The notes: generated from the letters alone by a model not told the origin. DNA of 64,000 nucleotides from Capilliphycus salinus (GCF_047276495.1 NZ_CP178543.1:558001-622000), one strand, 5' to 3'. Positions 1 to 9,491 are shown, numbered from the stretch's first letter. Program-made: numbers and translations.

Positions 1-34
1 TAACTCCTAATTCCCAACCTGAAAAACGTTGACT

Positions 35-1129
35 TTATTCTTCTTCTCCTCCGCCTCCATTCTCATCATAATCGTAATCGGAATCCGAATCCTCAGCGTG
101 TCCGACCGAGTTAGAAGAAACGACCGCACCGCCATCTAATTTTTCGCGAACTAATTTCTCAATTTGAGCGGTAAATTCGGGGTTTTCTTCCATGTAAATA
201 ATCGTTTTTTCCCGACCTTGACCAATATTATCGCCGTTGTAGCTGTACCATGAACCCTTGCGTTTGATAATGCCGGTTTCTTCGGCTAAATCAACCAAAC
301 AGCCCAAAGTTGAAATGCCTTTTCCGAAGATAATATCAAATTCTGCAATGCGGAAAGGAGGAGCAACTTTATTTTTAGCGACTTTAACTTTGGCGCGAAT
401 TCCGTACTCATCCGAGCCTTTTTTCAAGGTTTGAATACGGCGAATATCCAACCGCACCGAACAGTAAAATTTCAGCGCATTTCCGCCCGTTGTGGTTTCG
501 GGGTTTCCGTAAGTAATCCCAATTTTTTGACGCAGTTGGTTGAGGAAAATAACCGTACAACCGGACTTACCAATATTACCGGTAATTTTCCGCAGGGCTT
601 GGCTCATTAAACGCGCCTGTAACCCCATGTGAGCGTCTCCCATTTCCCCTTCTATTTCTGCACGGGGAACCAGAGCGGCTACGGAGTCAATAACAACAAT
701 ATCAACTGCAACCGAACGCACCAGTTGATCAACGACTTCTAACGCCATTTCTCCGGTATCGGGTTGAGACACCAGCAGGTTCTCGATATCAACGCCTAAA
801 ACGGATGCGTAACTGGGATCGAGGGCGTGTTCCGCATCGACAAAGGCGGCGACTCCTCCGGCTCTTTGGACTTCGGCGATCGCGTGTAATGCTAAAGTGG
901 TTTTACCGGAACTTTCTGGCCCATAAATTTCTATGACTCGTCCTTTGGGTATGCCTCCACCGAGGGCGAGATCTAGGGTCAATGCACCGCTGGGAATGGT
1001 CTCAACTTTCATCCGGGGAGCATCGCCTAAGCGGACGATCGATCCTTTCCCAAAGTTGCGTTCTATTTGGTTGAGAACCTGACTGAGTGCTTTTTGCTTT
1101 TCGGCGTTATCACCAATTTTTGTAGCCAT
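35..1129 (-). CDS. recA: Recombinase A
   Basis: RecA forms ATP-dependent filaments on single-stranded DNA, drives homologous strand exchange and triggers LexA/UmuD self-cleavage. The protein shows the Walker A motif GPESSGKTT near residue 70, the conserved GGNALKFY segment, the QLRQKIG L2-region sequence and an acidic C-terminal tail (DSDSDYDYDENGGGGEEE). The open frame allows a start five codons upstream (1144), but MATKIGDNAEKQKAL matches the usual RecA N-terminus, so 1129 is preferred; neither start has a convincing ribosome site. I see no intein and no obvious LexA-type palindrome in the 200 bases upstream. Length (364 aa) is normal. Identification is certain; only the start is open. Confidence 0.97.
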   Translation of the reverse strand: MATKIGDNAEKQKALSQVLNQIERNFGKGSIVRLGDAPRMKVETIPSGALTLDLALGGGIPKGRVIEIYGPESSGKTTLALHAIAEVQRAGGVAAFVDAEHALDPSYASVLGVDIENLLVSQPDTGEMALEVVDQLVRSVAVDIVVIDSVAALVPRAEIEGEMGDAHMGLQARLMSQALRKITGNIGKSGCTVIFLNQLRQKIGITYGNPETTTGGNALKFYCSVRLDIRRIQTLKKGSDEYGIRAKVKVAKNKVAPPFRIAEFDIIFGKGISTLGCLVDLAEETGIIKRKGSWYSYNGDNIGQGREKTIIYMEENPEFTAQIEKLVREKLDGGAVVSSNSVGHAEDSDSDYDYDENGGGGEEE

Positions 1130-1354
1130 TCGCTTTGATCCCATTGTTACGATTTTAGTAGGGGTTTTTCTATACGGAGCCGGGTCAAACGGATATATGC
1201 TCGTATCTTACCAGTTTGACTAGGCTTCTAACTAGCGCAGATTTCATCAACTTAACAAGATGTGATGAGGCGACTGTTTCCACAGACCGCGATCTCTCGA
1301 CTCGTTTTCACTCACGTTCGATTATTGTAGCGAAGTTTGATGCTTTCATCAATA

Positions 1355-1924
1355 TCAAAATTGAGCTAAATCCAGTTCAAATCCCGGTAACAGGCTTTCT
1401 CCCGATAAACGGGCGGGAAGCTGTACAATCTCAACAGGCCGATCGGGGCGATAAATCTCTACTTGTTCCTGTTGCGGGTTAACGAGCCAACCTAATTGTA
1501 AACCACTATTAAGATATTCTTGCATTTTCTTTTGGAGCGGTTCGAGGGGGTCTGTACGCGATCGCAATTCGATGATAAAATCTGGGCAAATTGGGGGAAA
1601 TTCTTCCTGTTGTTCGGTGGTGAGGGTTTCCCAGCGGTCTAAACTGACCCAAGCTGCATCGGGAGAACGACTCCCCCCGTTCGGTAAGCGAAAAATTGTC
1701 GAAGAACTAAAGACTTTTCCCCGTCCGGTTTTACGGTTCCATAAATTCAAATCAGTAATTAAGTCGGCTTCTCGGTTTCCGCTAACTCCCCCTACGGGTG
1801 ACATGATCACAAGTTCTCCTGTCGGTGTACGTTCGAGTTTCCATTCGGGGTTGGCGCGACACAAACGATAAAATTGCTCGTCGCTGAAATTAACTGTATC
1901 TAGACTTAAAATCAGTGGGGTCAT
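1355..1924 (-). CDS. Uma2 family (DUF820) putative endonuclease
   Basis: This 189-aa protein has the layout of the Uma2/DUF820 family, a restriction-endonuclease-like fold very abundant in cyanobacteria whose biological role is mostly unknown. Visible family features are the N-terminal LERTPTGELVIMSP segment, the SPDAAWVS strand, PDFIIEL in the core and the C-terminal GWLVNPQQEQVEIYRP strand followed by a short terminal LLPGFELDL. The acidic residues of PD...(I)EL are present, so the nuclease core may be active. It stands alone: recA lies downstream on the same strand but more than 200 bases away. Such genes are often multicopy and mobile. Family assignment is firm, function is not. Confidence 0.85.
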   Translation of the reverse strand: MTPLILSLDTVNFSDEQFYRLCRANPEWKLERTPTGELVIMSPVGGVSGNREADLITDLNLWNRKTGRGKVFSSSTIFRLPNGGSRSPDAAWVSLDRWETLTTEQQEEFPPICPDFIIELRSRTDPLEPLQKKMQEYLNSGLQLGWLVNPQQEQVEIYRPDRPVEIVQLPARLSGESLLPGFELDLAQF

Positions 1925-2173
1925 CTTGGGTTAGCATTAGTTGATAATTGATTGCAAGAACTGGAAATTATGGTAAAGTAATAATTGGGGTAGGGGTTAA
2001 AAGTTCAGCCTGTTTGTAGTAGGGCTTTAGCCCAATTAACTTGGTAGTAGGGCTGTCTTGGAAGTCCGTTTATAATTAAATTCTACAAATACCAGATTTA
2101 GGGCGGTCGCCCAACAACAAGCTTTTTAAAATTTAAACATAATTATAACACCAACTCTTTTAAGGAGCAATCT

Positions 2174-3172
2174 GTGTCTAATTTATCTGATTATTTGAAT
2201 ACAAAAAGCTGGACTCGTCGCCAAATTCTTACCTGGGGTTTAACTGGCTTGGGTGTAAGTGCGACAGCAGCAATATTGAATTCTCGTTTTCAGGCTTCTT
2301 CGCGGGTACAAATTCCGCCGTTAGAAGAACAGATAGAAGCCACAGATATTAATTTTAATCCGATGGCAATTTTGCGGGATTTTGATACGGGTAAAATTAT
2401 AAAAGAAAACGGTCAAACGATCCGAGTATTTGAAGTGACTGCTAACAGTTCAACTTTACAATTAAACTCAGCAATTTCTTTTGTAAGTTGGAATTTAAAC
2501 GGACGAGTTCCCGGCCCAACTTTAAGAGCAAAAGCGGGGGAACGGGTGCGAATTTTGTTTCACAATGAAGATGGAAGTTCCCACAGTATGCACTTTCACG
2601 GGACTCATACCGCAGAAATGGATGGGGTTAAACCCGTGCGTCACGGAAAGACAGAAATTTATGACTTTGACGCCGAACCCTACGGAGTTCATCCCTATCA
2701 CTGTCATATTGCACCCGTAACCCGACACATTAGTAAAGGGTTGTACGGACTGTTTATTGTTGACCCCCCGGAAGGTCGTCCTCCTGCTGATGAAATGGTG
2801 ATGGTGATGGGGGGTTTTGATATTAATAATGATGAAAAAAATGAACTTTATGCGTTTAATGGCATTCCCAATTATTATCGGGATCATCCCATTCGCATTT
2901 ATCAAAATCAATTGGTTCGGTTGTATTTGTTGAATATGATTGAGTTCGATCCGGCGCTGACTTTTCATATTCATGCTAATATGTTTCAAGTGTATCGCAC
3001 CGGACGCACGTTAACCCCCAACGAAGAATCGGATGTGATTACAATGGGAACCGCAGAACGTCATATTTTGGAGTTTTCCTATCCTTATCCGGGTCGATAT
3101 ATGTTTCATCCCCACCAAGATGCCATCGCGGAAATGGGTTGTATGGGTTATTTTGATGTGATTCCTACTTGA
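2174..3172 (+). CDS. Two-domain multicopper oxidase, TAT-exported
   Basis: A 332-aa exported copper enzyme. It begins with GTG at 2174 behind a clear AAGGAG. Residues 14-35 (TRRQILTW then a hydrophobic run) look like a twin-arginine-type signal. Two cupredoxin domains follow. Domain 1 carries HFHGTH (about 141-145) and HPYHCHIAP with a later His (173-185), which supplies a His-Cys-His type 1 site plus type 2/3 ligands. Domain 2 carries FHIH (264-267) and FHPHQDAIAEM (311-321), where the cysteine of a type 1 site is replaced by Pro. So the blue copper is predicted only in domain 1, as in two-domain laccases or nitrite-reductase-like ancestors. The substrate (metal, phenol or other) cannot be read from the sequence. 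Confidence 0.85.
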   Translation: MSNLSDYLNTKSWTRRQILTWGLTGLGVSATAAILNSRFQASSRVQIPPLEEQIEATDINFNPMAILRDFDTGKIIKENGQTIRVFEVTANSSTLQLNSAISFVSWNLNGRVPGPTLRAKAGERVRILFHNEDGSSHSMHFHGTHTAEMDGVKPVRHGKTEIYDFDAEPYGVHPYHCHIAPVTRHISKGLYGLFIVDPPEGRPPADEMVMVMGGFDINNDEKNELYAFNGIPNYYRDHPIRIYQNQLVRLYLLNMIEFDPALTFHIHANMFQVYRTGRTLTPNEESDVITMGTAERHILEFSYPYPGRYMFHPHQDAIAEMGCMGYFDVIPT

Positions 3173-3292
3173 GAATTTTTCTTAAAAAATTCTAAATGTT
3201 ATTAGATTTTATTGACAAATCTTTGCATTTAATTTTACCCTGTAGTCCTGAATTGTTGTAATTGTTGTCAATTGAGAAAACGGGCGGTTCAA

Positions 3293-4186
3293 ATGAAAAA
3301 GTCGTTAAAATCTGTAGAATTATTCTTAGCAACGGGGTTGGCGGTCTCTCTGGTGGCCTGTAGCAGTCCGTCAACGACGGTGGAAGGAGGAGAGTCGGGA
3401 GATGCGGCTTCTGTTGAAACGGTTACTCAAGGTGGAGAAGGTGGAGAAGGCGGGGAAGGCGGGGAAGGCGGAGAAGGCGGAGAAGGCGGAGAAGGCGGAG
3501 AAGGCGGAGAAGGGGGTAGCAGTGGCAATCCTGATGTTGATTATATGACAACTTTGGGATTGATGAAAGGTCATTTGATTGTCGCGAAAGAACTCAGAGA
3601 AGCGGGAAATTATGAACAAGCCGAACCCCATATCGGACACCCGGTTGAAGAACTCTATGGCGGTTTAGAAGGTCAACTTGGCGATCGCAATGTGCCTCAG
3701 TTTAAGTCTACTTTAACCGAATTGAACGATTTATCCAAGACGGCGCCCGACCAACCCCAAACCGAAGAAAAATTTGAGGAAGCGGTACGGTCAATCGATA
3801 CTGCAATTGTAGCGATTCCCGAGTCTCAGCGTCAATCTCCCGAATTTATAATGAATGTCATTAATCAAATGTTAGCAACGGCAGCCGAGGAATATCAAGC
3901 GGCTATTGCAGACGGTCAAGTGGTTGAACTGGCGGAGTACCAAGACTCTCGGGGGTTTGTGTTGTATTCCGAAGAATTATATCAAAATATTGCCGATGAA
4001 ATGCAGCAAAATTACCCCGAAGATCATCAAGTTATTATGGAAACAATGGCAGAATTGAAAGCGGCTTGGCCGTCTGTTACTCCCCCGGAAACGCCGGTTA
4101 AAACGCCGAGCGAAGTTCAAGGACTGGTTTCTAAGATTGAATTATACAGTTCTCGTTTGGCTTCCTCTCCGTCAACGGGTTCATAG
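3293..4186 (+). CDS. Gly-Gly-Glu repeat lipoprotein
   Basis: Hypothetical secreted lipoprotein of about 297 aa. The frame is open from a TTG at 3272, but the ATG at 3293 gives a proper signal peptide (MKKSLKSVELFLATGLAVSLVAC) with lipobox LVAC, so this start is chosen. After the lipidated Cys comes a low-complexity linker of nine GGE units encoded by a 9-bp tandem repeat (3431-3511), then a mostly helical domain of about 220 residues with no family that I recognise. It probably sits at the periplasmic face of a membrane with the GGE run as a flexible spacer. It lies 120 bases behind the multicopper oxidase on the same strand, so co-export or a link to copper is conceivable but unproven. Confidence 0.8.
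   Translation: MKKSLKSVELFLATGLAVSLVACSSPSTTVEGGESGDAASVETVTQGGEGGEGGEGGEGGEGGEGGEGGEGGEGGSSGNPDVDYMTTLGLMKGHLIVAKELREAGNYEQAEPHIGHPVEELYGGLEGQLGDRNVPQFKSTLTELNDLSKTAPDQPQTEEKFEEAVRSIDTAIVAIPESQRQSPEFIMNVINQMLATAAEEYQAAIADGQVVELAEYQDSRGFVLYSEELYQNIADEMQQNYPEDHQVIMETMAELKAAWPSVTPPETPVKTPSEVQGLVSKIELYSSRLASSPSTGS
3431..3511 (+). repeat. 9-bp coding tandem repeat (GGE)
   Basis: Nine tandem copies of GGNGGNGAA-like units (ggtggagaa, later ggcggggaa and ggcggagaa) inside the lipoprotein gene. All differences keep the Gly-Gly-Glu codons, so the array stays in frame; unit number is likely to vary between strains. Confidence 0.9.
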
Positions 4187-4339
4187 GTTGGAATTTTGCC
4201 CGAGTTGATGAGTGAGTTTGTAGAGGCCTACTCCGGTAGGTCTTTACGCGAACCCGATTTGTGGGCTGGGACAATTTACGCCCAATCTTAGCATAAGAGT
4301 ATTATAAAATAGATTTTGACAAAATACAAGTAATTTGAG

Positions 4340-5005
4340 ATGATTTTTTCAATTCCCGATGTTTTGACGAAAGAACAACTGAATTCTATTAAAACTCGTT
4401 TAGAAAAAGCGGAATTTGTCGAAGGGAAATTAACCGCCGGTTGGCACGCTAAACTGGTTAAAAATAATCAACAATTAAAATCGGGAACCGGTTTATTAAA
4501 AGAACTTACAAGCGAAGTTGAACGGGTTATTAAACAGAATCCTTTGTTTCAAACCGCAGTCCGTCCCCGGTTTATTCATTCTATTTTATTTAGTCGGTAT
4601 GAGGAGGGAATGTCTTACGGAACCCATACGGATAATGCGTTGATGGGGAATAGTTTTTTACGTTCGGATGTGTCTTTTACCTTGTTTTTAAATTCTCCCG
4701 ATGAGTACGAAGGGGGGGAATTGGTTATTGAAAGTGCGGATGATGAAAAAGCCTATAAATTAGAAGCGGGGAGGATGATTGTTTATCCGTCTTCAACGTT
4801 ACATCGAGTTAATACTGTTACAAAAGGAACTCGAATGGTTGTTGTTGGTTGGGTACAAAGTTTGGTTAGAGATGCGAGTCAACGGGAGATTTTATTTGAT
4901 TTGGATACAGCGAGACGGTCGATGTTTGCCAGAGAAGGAAAAACCCCAGAATTTGATTTAATTTCTAAAAGTGTAGCTAATTTGTTGAGAAAATGGGCGG
5001 AATAA
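4340..5005 (+). CDS. PKHD-type Fe(II)/2-oxoglutarate hydroxylase (PiuC/YbiX family)
   Basis: A 221-aa non-haem iron dioxygenase of the PiuC/YbiX family (SM-20-like). It uses 2-oxoglutarate and oxygen to hydroxylate an unknown substrate; relatives are often linked to iron uptake. The facial triad is visible as H96-x-D98 (YGTHTD) and H155 (TLHRVN), with R165 (KGTRMV) positioned to bind 2-oxoglutarate. The C-terminal DTARRSMFAREG segment is also typical. The next gene starts 18 bases downstream on the same strand, suggesting a two-gene transcript. No TonB receptor or ferritin gene is nearby. The start at 4340 has only a weak upstream GAG. Confidence 0.9.
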   Translation: MIFSIPDVLTKEQLNSIKTRLEKAEFVEGKLTAGWHAKLVKNNQQLKSGTGLLKELTSEVERVIKQNPLFQTAVRPRFIHSILFSRYEEGMSYGTHTDNALMGNSFLRSDVSFTLFLNSPDEYEGGELVIESADDEKAYKLEAGRMIVYPSSTLHRVNTVTKGTRMVVVGWVQSLVRDASQREILFDLDTARRSMFAREGKTPEFDLISKSVANLLRKWAE

Positions 5006-5023
5006 GGAATTTAAGGAGATCAG

Positions 5024-5503
5024 ATGTTATCCATTGAAGATACATTTATATTGGTTGAAGAACGTCTTCCCATTTTGGGATTAAAGTTAGCCAGTGGAGT
5101 TCCTTCAGATGTTCGCGGAATTAGCGATGTTGATATTAGTTTAGTTCACCCCGAACCGCAAAATTTACTTCATTTAATGCCTGAAAGAACGCTTCAAAAA
5201 CACAGGAAAAAATTACCTTATCCCGCTTGGGGATATCAATTTATTCTTGCCAATAGACAGATTAATTTAACGGCTTCAACTTCTATTAAAGTTTATGATG
5301 CGGTTAAACATCGAGAGTTAGAACTCGAACTAATTCGCTCTTACCCTAGTTTACAACAAAGCGTGATAGAAATCAAGAAAAATACGACTTGGGGAACAGA
5401 AAAATGTTGGTGTCATTTGTTAGGATTAGAGGGGAATGAATATGAGATTATGTTAAATCAAGATTTAGTGTTAGCAACAGGAAAAAAGAAAGTTATCTCT
5501 TAA
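5024..5503 (+). CDS. Hypothetical protein with nucleotidyltransferase-like SDVD motif
   Basis: A 159-aa protein I do not recognise. It starts at ATG 5024 behind a strong AAGGAG and follows the PKHD hydroxylase by 18 bases, so the two are probably cotranscribed. Residues around 28-40 (DVRGISDVDISLV) resemble the metal-binding D-x-D strand of minimal nucleotidyltransferases (GSxxxDxD), but the preceding glycine-serine is not canonical. The middle contains FILANRQINLTAST, and the C-terminal third is helical with a CWCHLLGLEG segment. A degenerate nucleotidyltransferase fold is a reasonable guess; a function should not be assigned. Confidence 0.65.
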   Translation: MLSIEDTFILVEERLPILGLKLASGVPSDVRGISDVDISLVHPEPQNLLHLMPERTLQKHRKKLPYPAWGYQFILANRQINLTASTSIKVYDAVKHRELELELIRSYPSLQQSVIEIKKNTTWGTEKCWCHLLGLEGNEYEIMLNQDLVLATGKKKVIS

Positions 5504-5892
5504 TATTGAGAGGAATTTTTGGGAAACCACAGTTCTCCGAGTTTATAAAATAAAACAATTCCCAACAAACTCGCCCCCAAATCGAGTAAACTAAAAGTAC
5601 GATGGGGTAAAATTTGCTGTAGCATTTCCTCAGCAATAGTAACGAGGGTAAACAAAAAAGGTCCAAACGGAATTGGATATTTAAAAACCACCATCATCCG
5701 TCTGTTTGTAGCCCGATGACAGACAAAAGAAGCAATTCCGTACAGAAAAAAATGTCCGATAATGTCATAGTAGGGAATTTTTTCAAGTTGCACTTTGGGG
5801 AGTTTTCCCAAGTCGGCGACTAACATTATCGAAAAAATAAGCATCAAATAGAGGATAGTAATAACTATCCAACCCCGCTGATTAATTTTCAT
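5500..5892 (-). CDS. VanZ family membrane protein
   Basis: Small membrane protein (130 aa from ATG 5892; a GTG at 5931 would add 13 residues with no better support). Four hydrophobic segments are visible, and the sequence YYDIIGHFFLYGIASFVCHR followed by TIAEEMLQQILPHRTFSLLDLGAS matches the conserved VanZ core, including the acidic EE and the D-xx-A-S signature. VanZ proteins are linked to teicoplanin resistance in enterococci but are general envelope proteins elsewhere. It overlaps the convergent upstream gene by four bases at its 3' end. Confidence 0.85.
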   Translation of the reverse strand: MKINQRGWIVITILYLMLIFSIMLVADLGKLPKVQLEKIPYYDIIGHFFLYGIASFVCHRATNRRMMVVFKYPIPFGPFLFTLVTIAEEMLQQILPHRTFSLLDLGASLLGIVLFYKLGELWFPKNSSQY

Positions 5893-5995
5893 GTTGGTAA
5901 AGGTGATAGTAGGGTGCGTCAAATTCTGCACAGATTTTTGGTGAGTCTAAAGAGTTAACCTATTGACGCACCAAACCCCAAATTAAACTTGATAT

Positions 5996-6112
5996 AATAT
6001 CCAATTGATTAATAGGTGTTATGGGGCGGGGGGGTTTATGTAAATCTTTGAGTAGTAGTAAAGATTTTATCGAACCCGCCCCTACGTTTGGGATTATTGA
6101 TTAATTGGATAT
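5996..6112. mobile_element. MITE-like element with GGGGCGGGTT core
   Basis: About 117 bp bounded by imperfect inverted ends: ATATCCAATTGATTAAT at the left and ATTGATTAATTGGATAT at the right (15 of 17 positions pair). The interior has GGGGCGGG...GTTTAT on one side and AACCCGCCCCTAC on the other. A direct repeat TAACC(T/C)(A/G)TTGACGCACCAA flanks it on both sides (about 5957 and 6118). No coding capacity. Relatives recur through the window. Confidence 0.7.
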
Positions 6113-6185
6113 CATGTAACCCGTTGACGCACCAATTTTTGTCTATCCCTAACTCCAACAGCGCTTGTGACCATTCCGGAAAGGT

Positions 6186-9146
6186 TTATTTTGCTTCCAT
6201 CCAGTTGTCACCCGCGTGTATTTCAACGAGAAGGGGAACTTTTAAACTAAAAGCATTTTCCATCGTTTGTTTAATTTGCGGTTGTAATTCTTCCCATTCT
6301 TCCGGGGGAACTTCAAACACTAATTCATCGTGAACTTGTAATAATAATTTCGCCCGGTAATTTTGCAAAACATCCCGCAATTTTACCATCGCTATCTTTA
6401 TTATATCAGCACTCGAACCCTGAATGGGCGCATTCGCCGCAGCCCGTAAAAATTGCGCGTCATTTTGACCTATTTTTTTGAGTTCATCAAGAGGAATATT
6501 TTCTAATGGACTTCCTTTGAGGTCTTTCAAACTGGGACTTTCAAAGTGAAAATAACGGCGACGCCCTAACAAAGTTGTCACATAACCCTGAGAAATAGCC
6601 TGTTTCTTTTGTTGTTCTAGATAGTCAAAAAGCTTTTCATACTGTTGGTTAAAGCGTTCGATAAATTCTTTGGCTTTATTGGTGTTGACTTTCATTTCTC
6701 GCGAAAATCTTAACGCACCCATTCCGTAAATTACCCCAAAGTTAATCGTTTTTCCAAAGCGTCTTTCTTCGGAGGTTACATCGGTTGGGCTGTCTTTTTC
6801 AAACAAAAACTGTGCGGTAACGGTGTGGATATCTCGGTTATTTTGGTAGGCTTCAACCAATATCGGTTCGTCGCTTAAATGGGCGAGAATTCTTAACTCA
6901 ATTTGCGAATAGTCTGCTGAGACCAATAACCATCCTGGTTCGGGAACAAACGCTTGACGTATTTGACGGGAAAATTCCGTGCGAATGGGAATATTTTGTA
7001 AATTTGGGTTGGAAGAAGATAATCTTCCCGTCGCCGTTATCGCTTGGTTAAAGTCGGTGTGAATGCGTTGAGTTTGGGGGTTCACCAACTCGGGTAAAGC
7101 ATCGACGTAGGTTGATTTTAGCTTGGCTAAAGTTCGGTGTTCTAAAATAATATCAATTATCGGATGGTCGCCTTTGAGTTTTTCTAGAACTTTCGCATCT
7201 GTCGAGTAACCGGTTTTGGTTTTGCGGCTTTTTTTCTTGCTGAGTTCTAACTGTTCAAATAACAGTTGGCTGAGTTGTTTGGGCGAACCCAAGTTAAATT
7301 CTGTTCCCGCTTCTTGATAAGCCTGTTTTTCGATTTCGTCTAACTGTTTTTCGAGTTGTTCTGAAAGTTTTTTGAGATAATCAACGTTTATTCTAATTCC
7401 CTGATACTCCATCTCCGCGAGAACGGCTTCGAGGGGTTGTTCTACTTCCAACAAGAGTTTATGAAGTTCGGGAACTTGTTCTAACTTTTCCCGCAGTTTG
7501 GGAACGAGTAAATAGGTTGCATAAACATCCAAACCGCAGTATTCAGCAACGGTTGGTATATCTAAATCTGCAATGGTTTGTTTTTTGGAAAGCGAGAGTT
7601 CTTTATAACTTTTGGCGACAATTCCCGAGTCTAAATATTGCCAGGAAAGTTCGGTTAAACTGTGACCGGCTTCCGGGTTTAACACGTAACTCGCCAACAT
7701 TGTATCGAAGACAACGCCAGCCAAATTAATTCCTTGAACTTTGAAAATTAAGCGGTCAAATTTTGCATTTTGTAAGGCTTTGGGATAGTTTTCGCTTTCT
7801 AAAATCGGACGTAAGGCTTCTAAAACTATCTCTTTTTTCAGTTGGTTTCCGGTTTTGTGTTCGAGGGGAATGTAAGCGATATCTGTTTTTTCGCTTCCCC
7901 AACAGCAGCCAATTCCGACTAATTTTGCATCTCGCGGTTCTAAAGCGGTGGTTTCCGTATCCCAAGCAACGGGATTATTTTTATCGGTAAAGGTTTCTAG
8001 GGTTTTAACTAATTCTTGTAACTGTTTTTCGGTTTGAATAATTTGAGGTTGAATGACTTTTGTTTCTGAAGCTTGTTGAATGGCTTGAGTTTCTTCAAAA
8101 CTCCAAAAACTGAGTTGTTCATCGTTATCTAATCCTTCGGTTGATGAAGGTTCAAACTCGGAAGGTTCGGACTCGGAAGTTTCTAACTCAGAAGTTTCCG
8201 ACTCAGACTTAATTGTTTCGTCTTCCGTGCGAGTCGGGAAATCATCAAAGGCTTTTTTGTTTTCAATTTGTTCGACAAAAGACCAAAATTCTAACTCTTT
8301 CAGCTTGGGAATAATTTTGCCAAAGTCTAACCGGGTAAAATTACAGTCATTAACAGAAATCGTTAGCGGTACATCTTGAACAATTTTAGCCATCCGTTGG
8401 GAATGATAGGCGGCTTCTTTTCCGTCTTCTAACTTTTTGCGAGTCGCGCCTTTAATCTTATCCAAAGAAGCATAAATTTCATCTAGAGAATGGTATTCAC
8501 TCAAAAGCTGAACGGCTGTTTTTTCCCCAATTCCCCGGACACCGGGAATATTATCCGATTTATCGCCACACAACGCTTTATAATCTATCAGTTGTTCCGG
8601 TTTTATTTTTAGCTTCTCAACAACATTTTCCGCCCGAAACTCGGCGGTTTGGTTCCCTTTTCCGGGGGATAAATGCAAGACGCTAATTTTTTCATCCCCA
8701 TCAATTAACTGAAATAAATCCTGGTCGCCCGAGAGAATTTTAACAGTATATCCCGCTTCCCGTCCCTGCTTTGCCAAAGTTCCGATAACATCATCCGCTT
8801 CATAACCCGCAGCCGTAACAATCGGAACATTTAACCCTTCTAAAACCTCTTGTAAATGACCGATATCTTCGATAAAATCTTCGGGAGTTTCCGAACGATT
8901 CGCTTTGTAGTTGGCATCAGCTTCGTGACGAAAAGTCGGTTCACCTCTATCAAAAGCAATGGCTAAATAATCCGGTGCGTGGGTGTTAATCGTATTCAGC
9001 AGCGAGTTGAGAAACCCAAAAGAAACGCTCGTGGGAATTCCCGTCTGGGTTCGCAGTCCTCCCGTCCGACTTTTCGCAAACGCATAGTAAGCGCGAAACG
9101 CCAAAGAATGACCGTCAACTAAAATCAAAACTGGAGTATTTGCCAC
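6186..9146 (-). CDS. polA: DNA polymerase I
   Basis: Replication and repair polymerase that removes RNA primers and fills gaps. All three domains are present: an N-terminal 5'-3' nuclease/FEN domain (about 1-290; DGHSLAFRAYYA, SGDQDLFQL, GDKSDNIPGVRGIGEKTA), a Ser/Glu-rich linker (about 300-350), a 3'-5' exonuclease that keeps the catalytic DTET motif so proofreading is probably active, and a C-terminal polymerase domain with DYSQIELR (motif A), KTINFGVIYGM (motif B) and QVHDELVFEV (motif C). The 986-aa length is normal for cyanobacteria. The start is GTG at 9146; it is the first start giving the expected N-terminus. The gene is monocistronic between intergenic repeats. Confidence 0.98.
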   Translation of the reverse strand: MANTPVLILVDGHSLAFRAYYAFAKSRTGGLRTQTGIPTSVSFGFLNSLLNTINTHAPDYLAIAFDRGEPTFRHEADANYKANRSETPEDFIEDIGHLQEVLEGLNVPIVTAAGYEADDVIGTLAKQGREAGYTVKILSGDQDLFQLIDGDEKISVLHLSPGKGNQTAEFRAENVVEKLKIKPEQLIDYKALCGDKSDNIPGVRGIGEKTAVQLLSEYHSLDEIYASLDKIKGATRKKLEDGKEAAYHSQRMAKIVQDVPLTISVNDCNFTRLDFGKIIPKLKELEFWSFVEQIENKKAFDDFPTRTEDETIKSESETSELETSESEPSEFEPSSTEGLDNDEQLSFWSFEETQAIQQASETKVIQPQIIQTEKQLQELVKTLETFTDKNNPVAWDTETTALEPRDAKLVGIGCCWGSEKTDIAYIPLEHKTGNQLKKEIVLEALRPILESENYPKALQNAKFDRLIFKVQGINLAGVVFDTMLASYVLNPEAGHSLTELSWQYLDSGIVAKSYKELSLSKKQTIADLDIPTVAEYCGLDVYATYLLVPKLREKLEQVPELHKLLLEVEQPLEAVLAEMEYQGIRINVDYLKKLSEQLEKQLDEIEKQAYQEAGTEFNLGSPKQLSQLLFEQLELSKKKSRKTKTGYSTDAKVLEKLKGDHPIIDIILEHRTLAKLKSTYVDALPELVNPQTQRIHTDFNQAITATGRLSSSNPNLQNIPIRTEFSRQIRQAFVPEPGWLLVSADYSQIELRILAHLSDEPILVEAYQNNRDIHTVTAQFLFEKDSPTDVTSEERRFGKTINFGVIYGMGALRFSREMKVNTNKAKEFIERFNQQYEKLFDYLEQQKKQAISQGYVTTLLGRRRYFHFESPSLKDLKGSPLENIPLDELKKIGQNDAQFLRAAANAPIQGSSADIIKIAMVKLRDVLQNYRAKLLLQVHDELVFEVPPEEWEELQPQIKQTMENAFSLKVPLLVEIHAGDNWMEAK

Positions 9147-9189
9147 GTCGAACCCAAAAGAACAGCAACTTATTTATTTTATAACATGG

Positions 9190-9420
9190 ATTAAAAACCC
9201 GGTAACTTGTGTGAAACCGGGTTTTTGTGGGGTTTTTGTAGAAACCGGGTTTTTGTGAGGTTTCTGATTTTTGGGGTGTAATATGATATCCGACTAATCG
9301 ATAATGATTATGTAGGGGCGGGTTCTAAACCATCTCTGACAGCCATTACTAAATTAAAAAAACCCGCCCCGCCCCCACCAACACAATTAATCAATCCGAT
9401 TAAAAACCGGGTTTTTGGGG
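9190..9420. repeat. Hairpin repeats and MITE-like element upstream of polA / downstream of dnaK
   Basis: The stretch between polA and dnaK has no gene. It contains three AAACCGGGTTTTTG-type repeats (about 9197-9255 and 9400-9415) and one GTAGGGGCGGGTT ... AACCCGCCCC element (about 9312-9375) framed by AT-rich ends related to GATATCC(G/A)A(C/T)TAATC. Probably repeat-derived, with transcription-stop potential. Confidence 0.65.
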
Positions 9421-9491
9421 GATGAGAGAAAGAAAAGAAAAAGGTGCGTTAGATATCTAACACACCCGACTACATTTAAGAGATTAAACGT

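Noticed and set aside
2522..2989. 155-codon minus frame inside the multicopper oxidase gene
   Set aside because: His/Ile-rich shadow of the copper-binding codons on the opposite strand.
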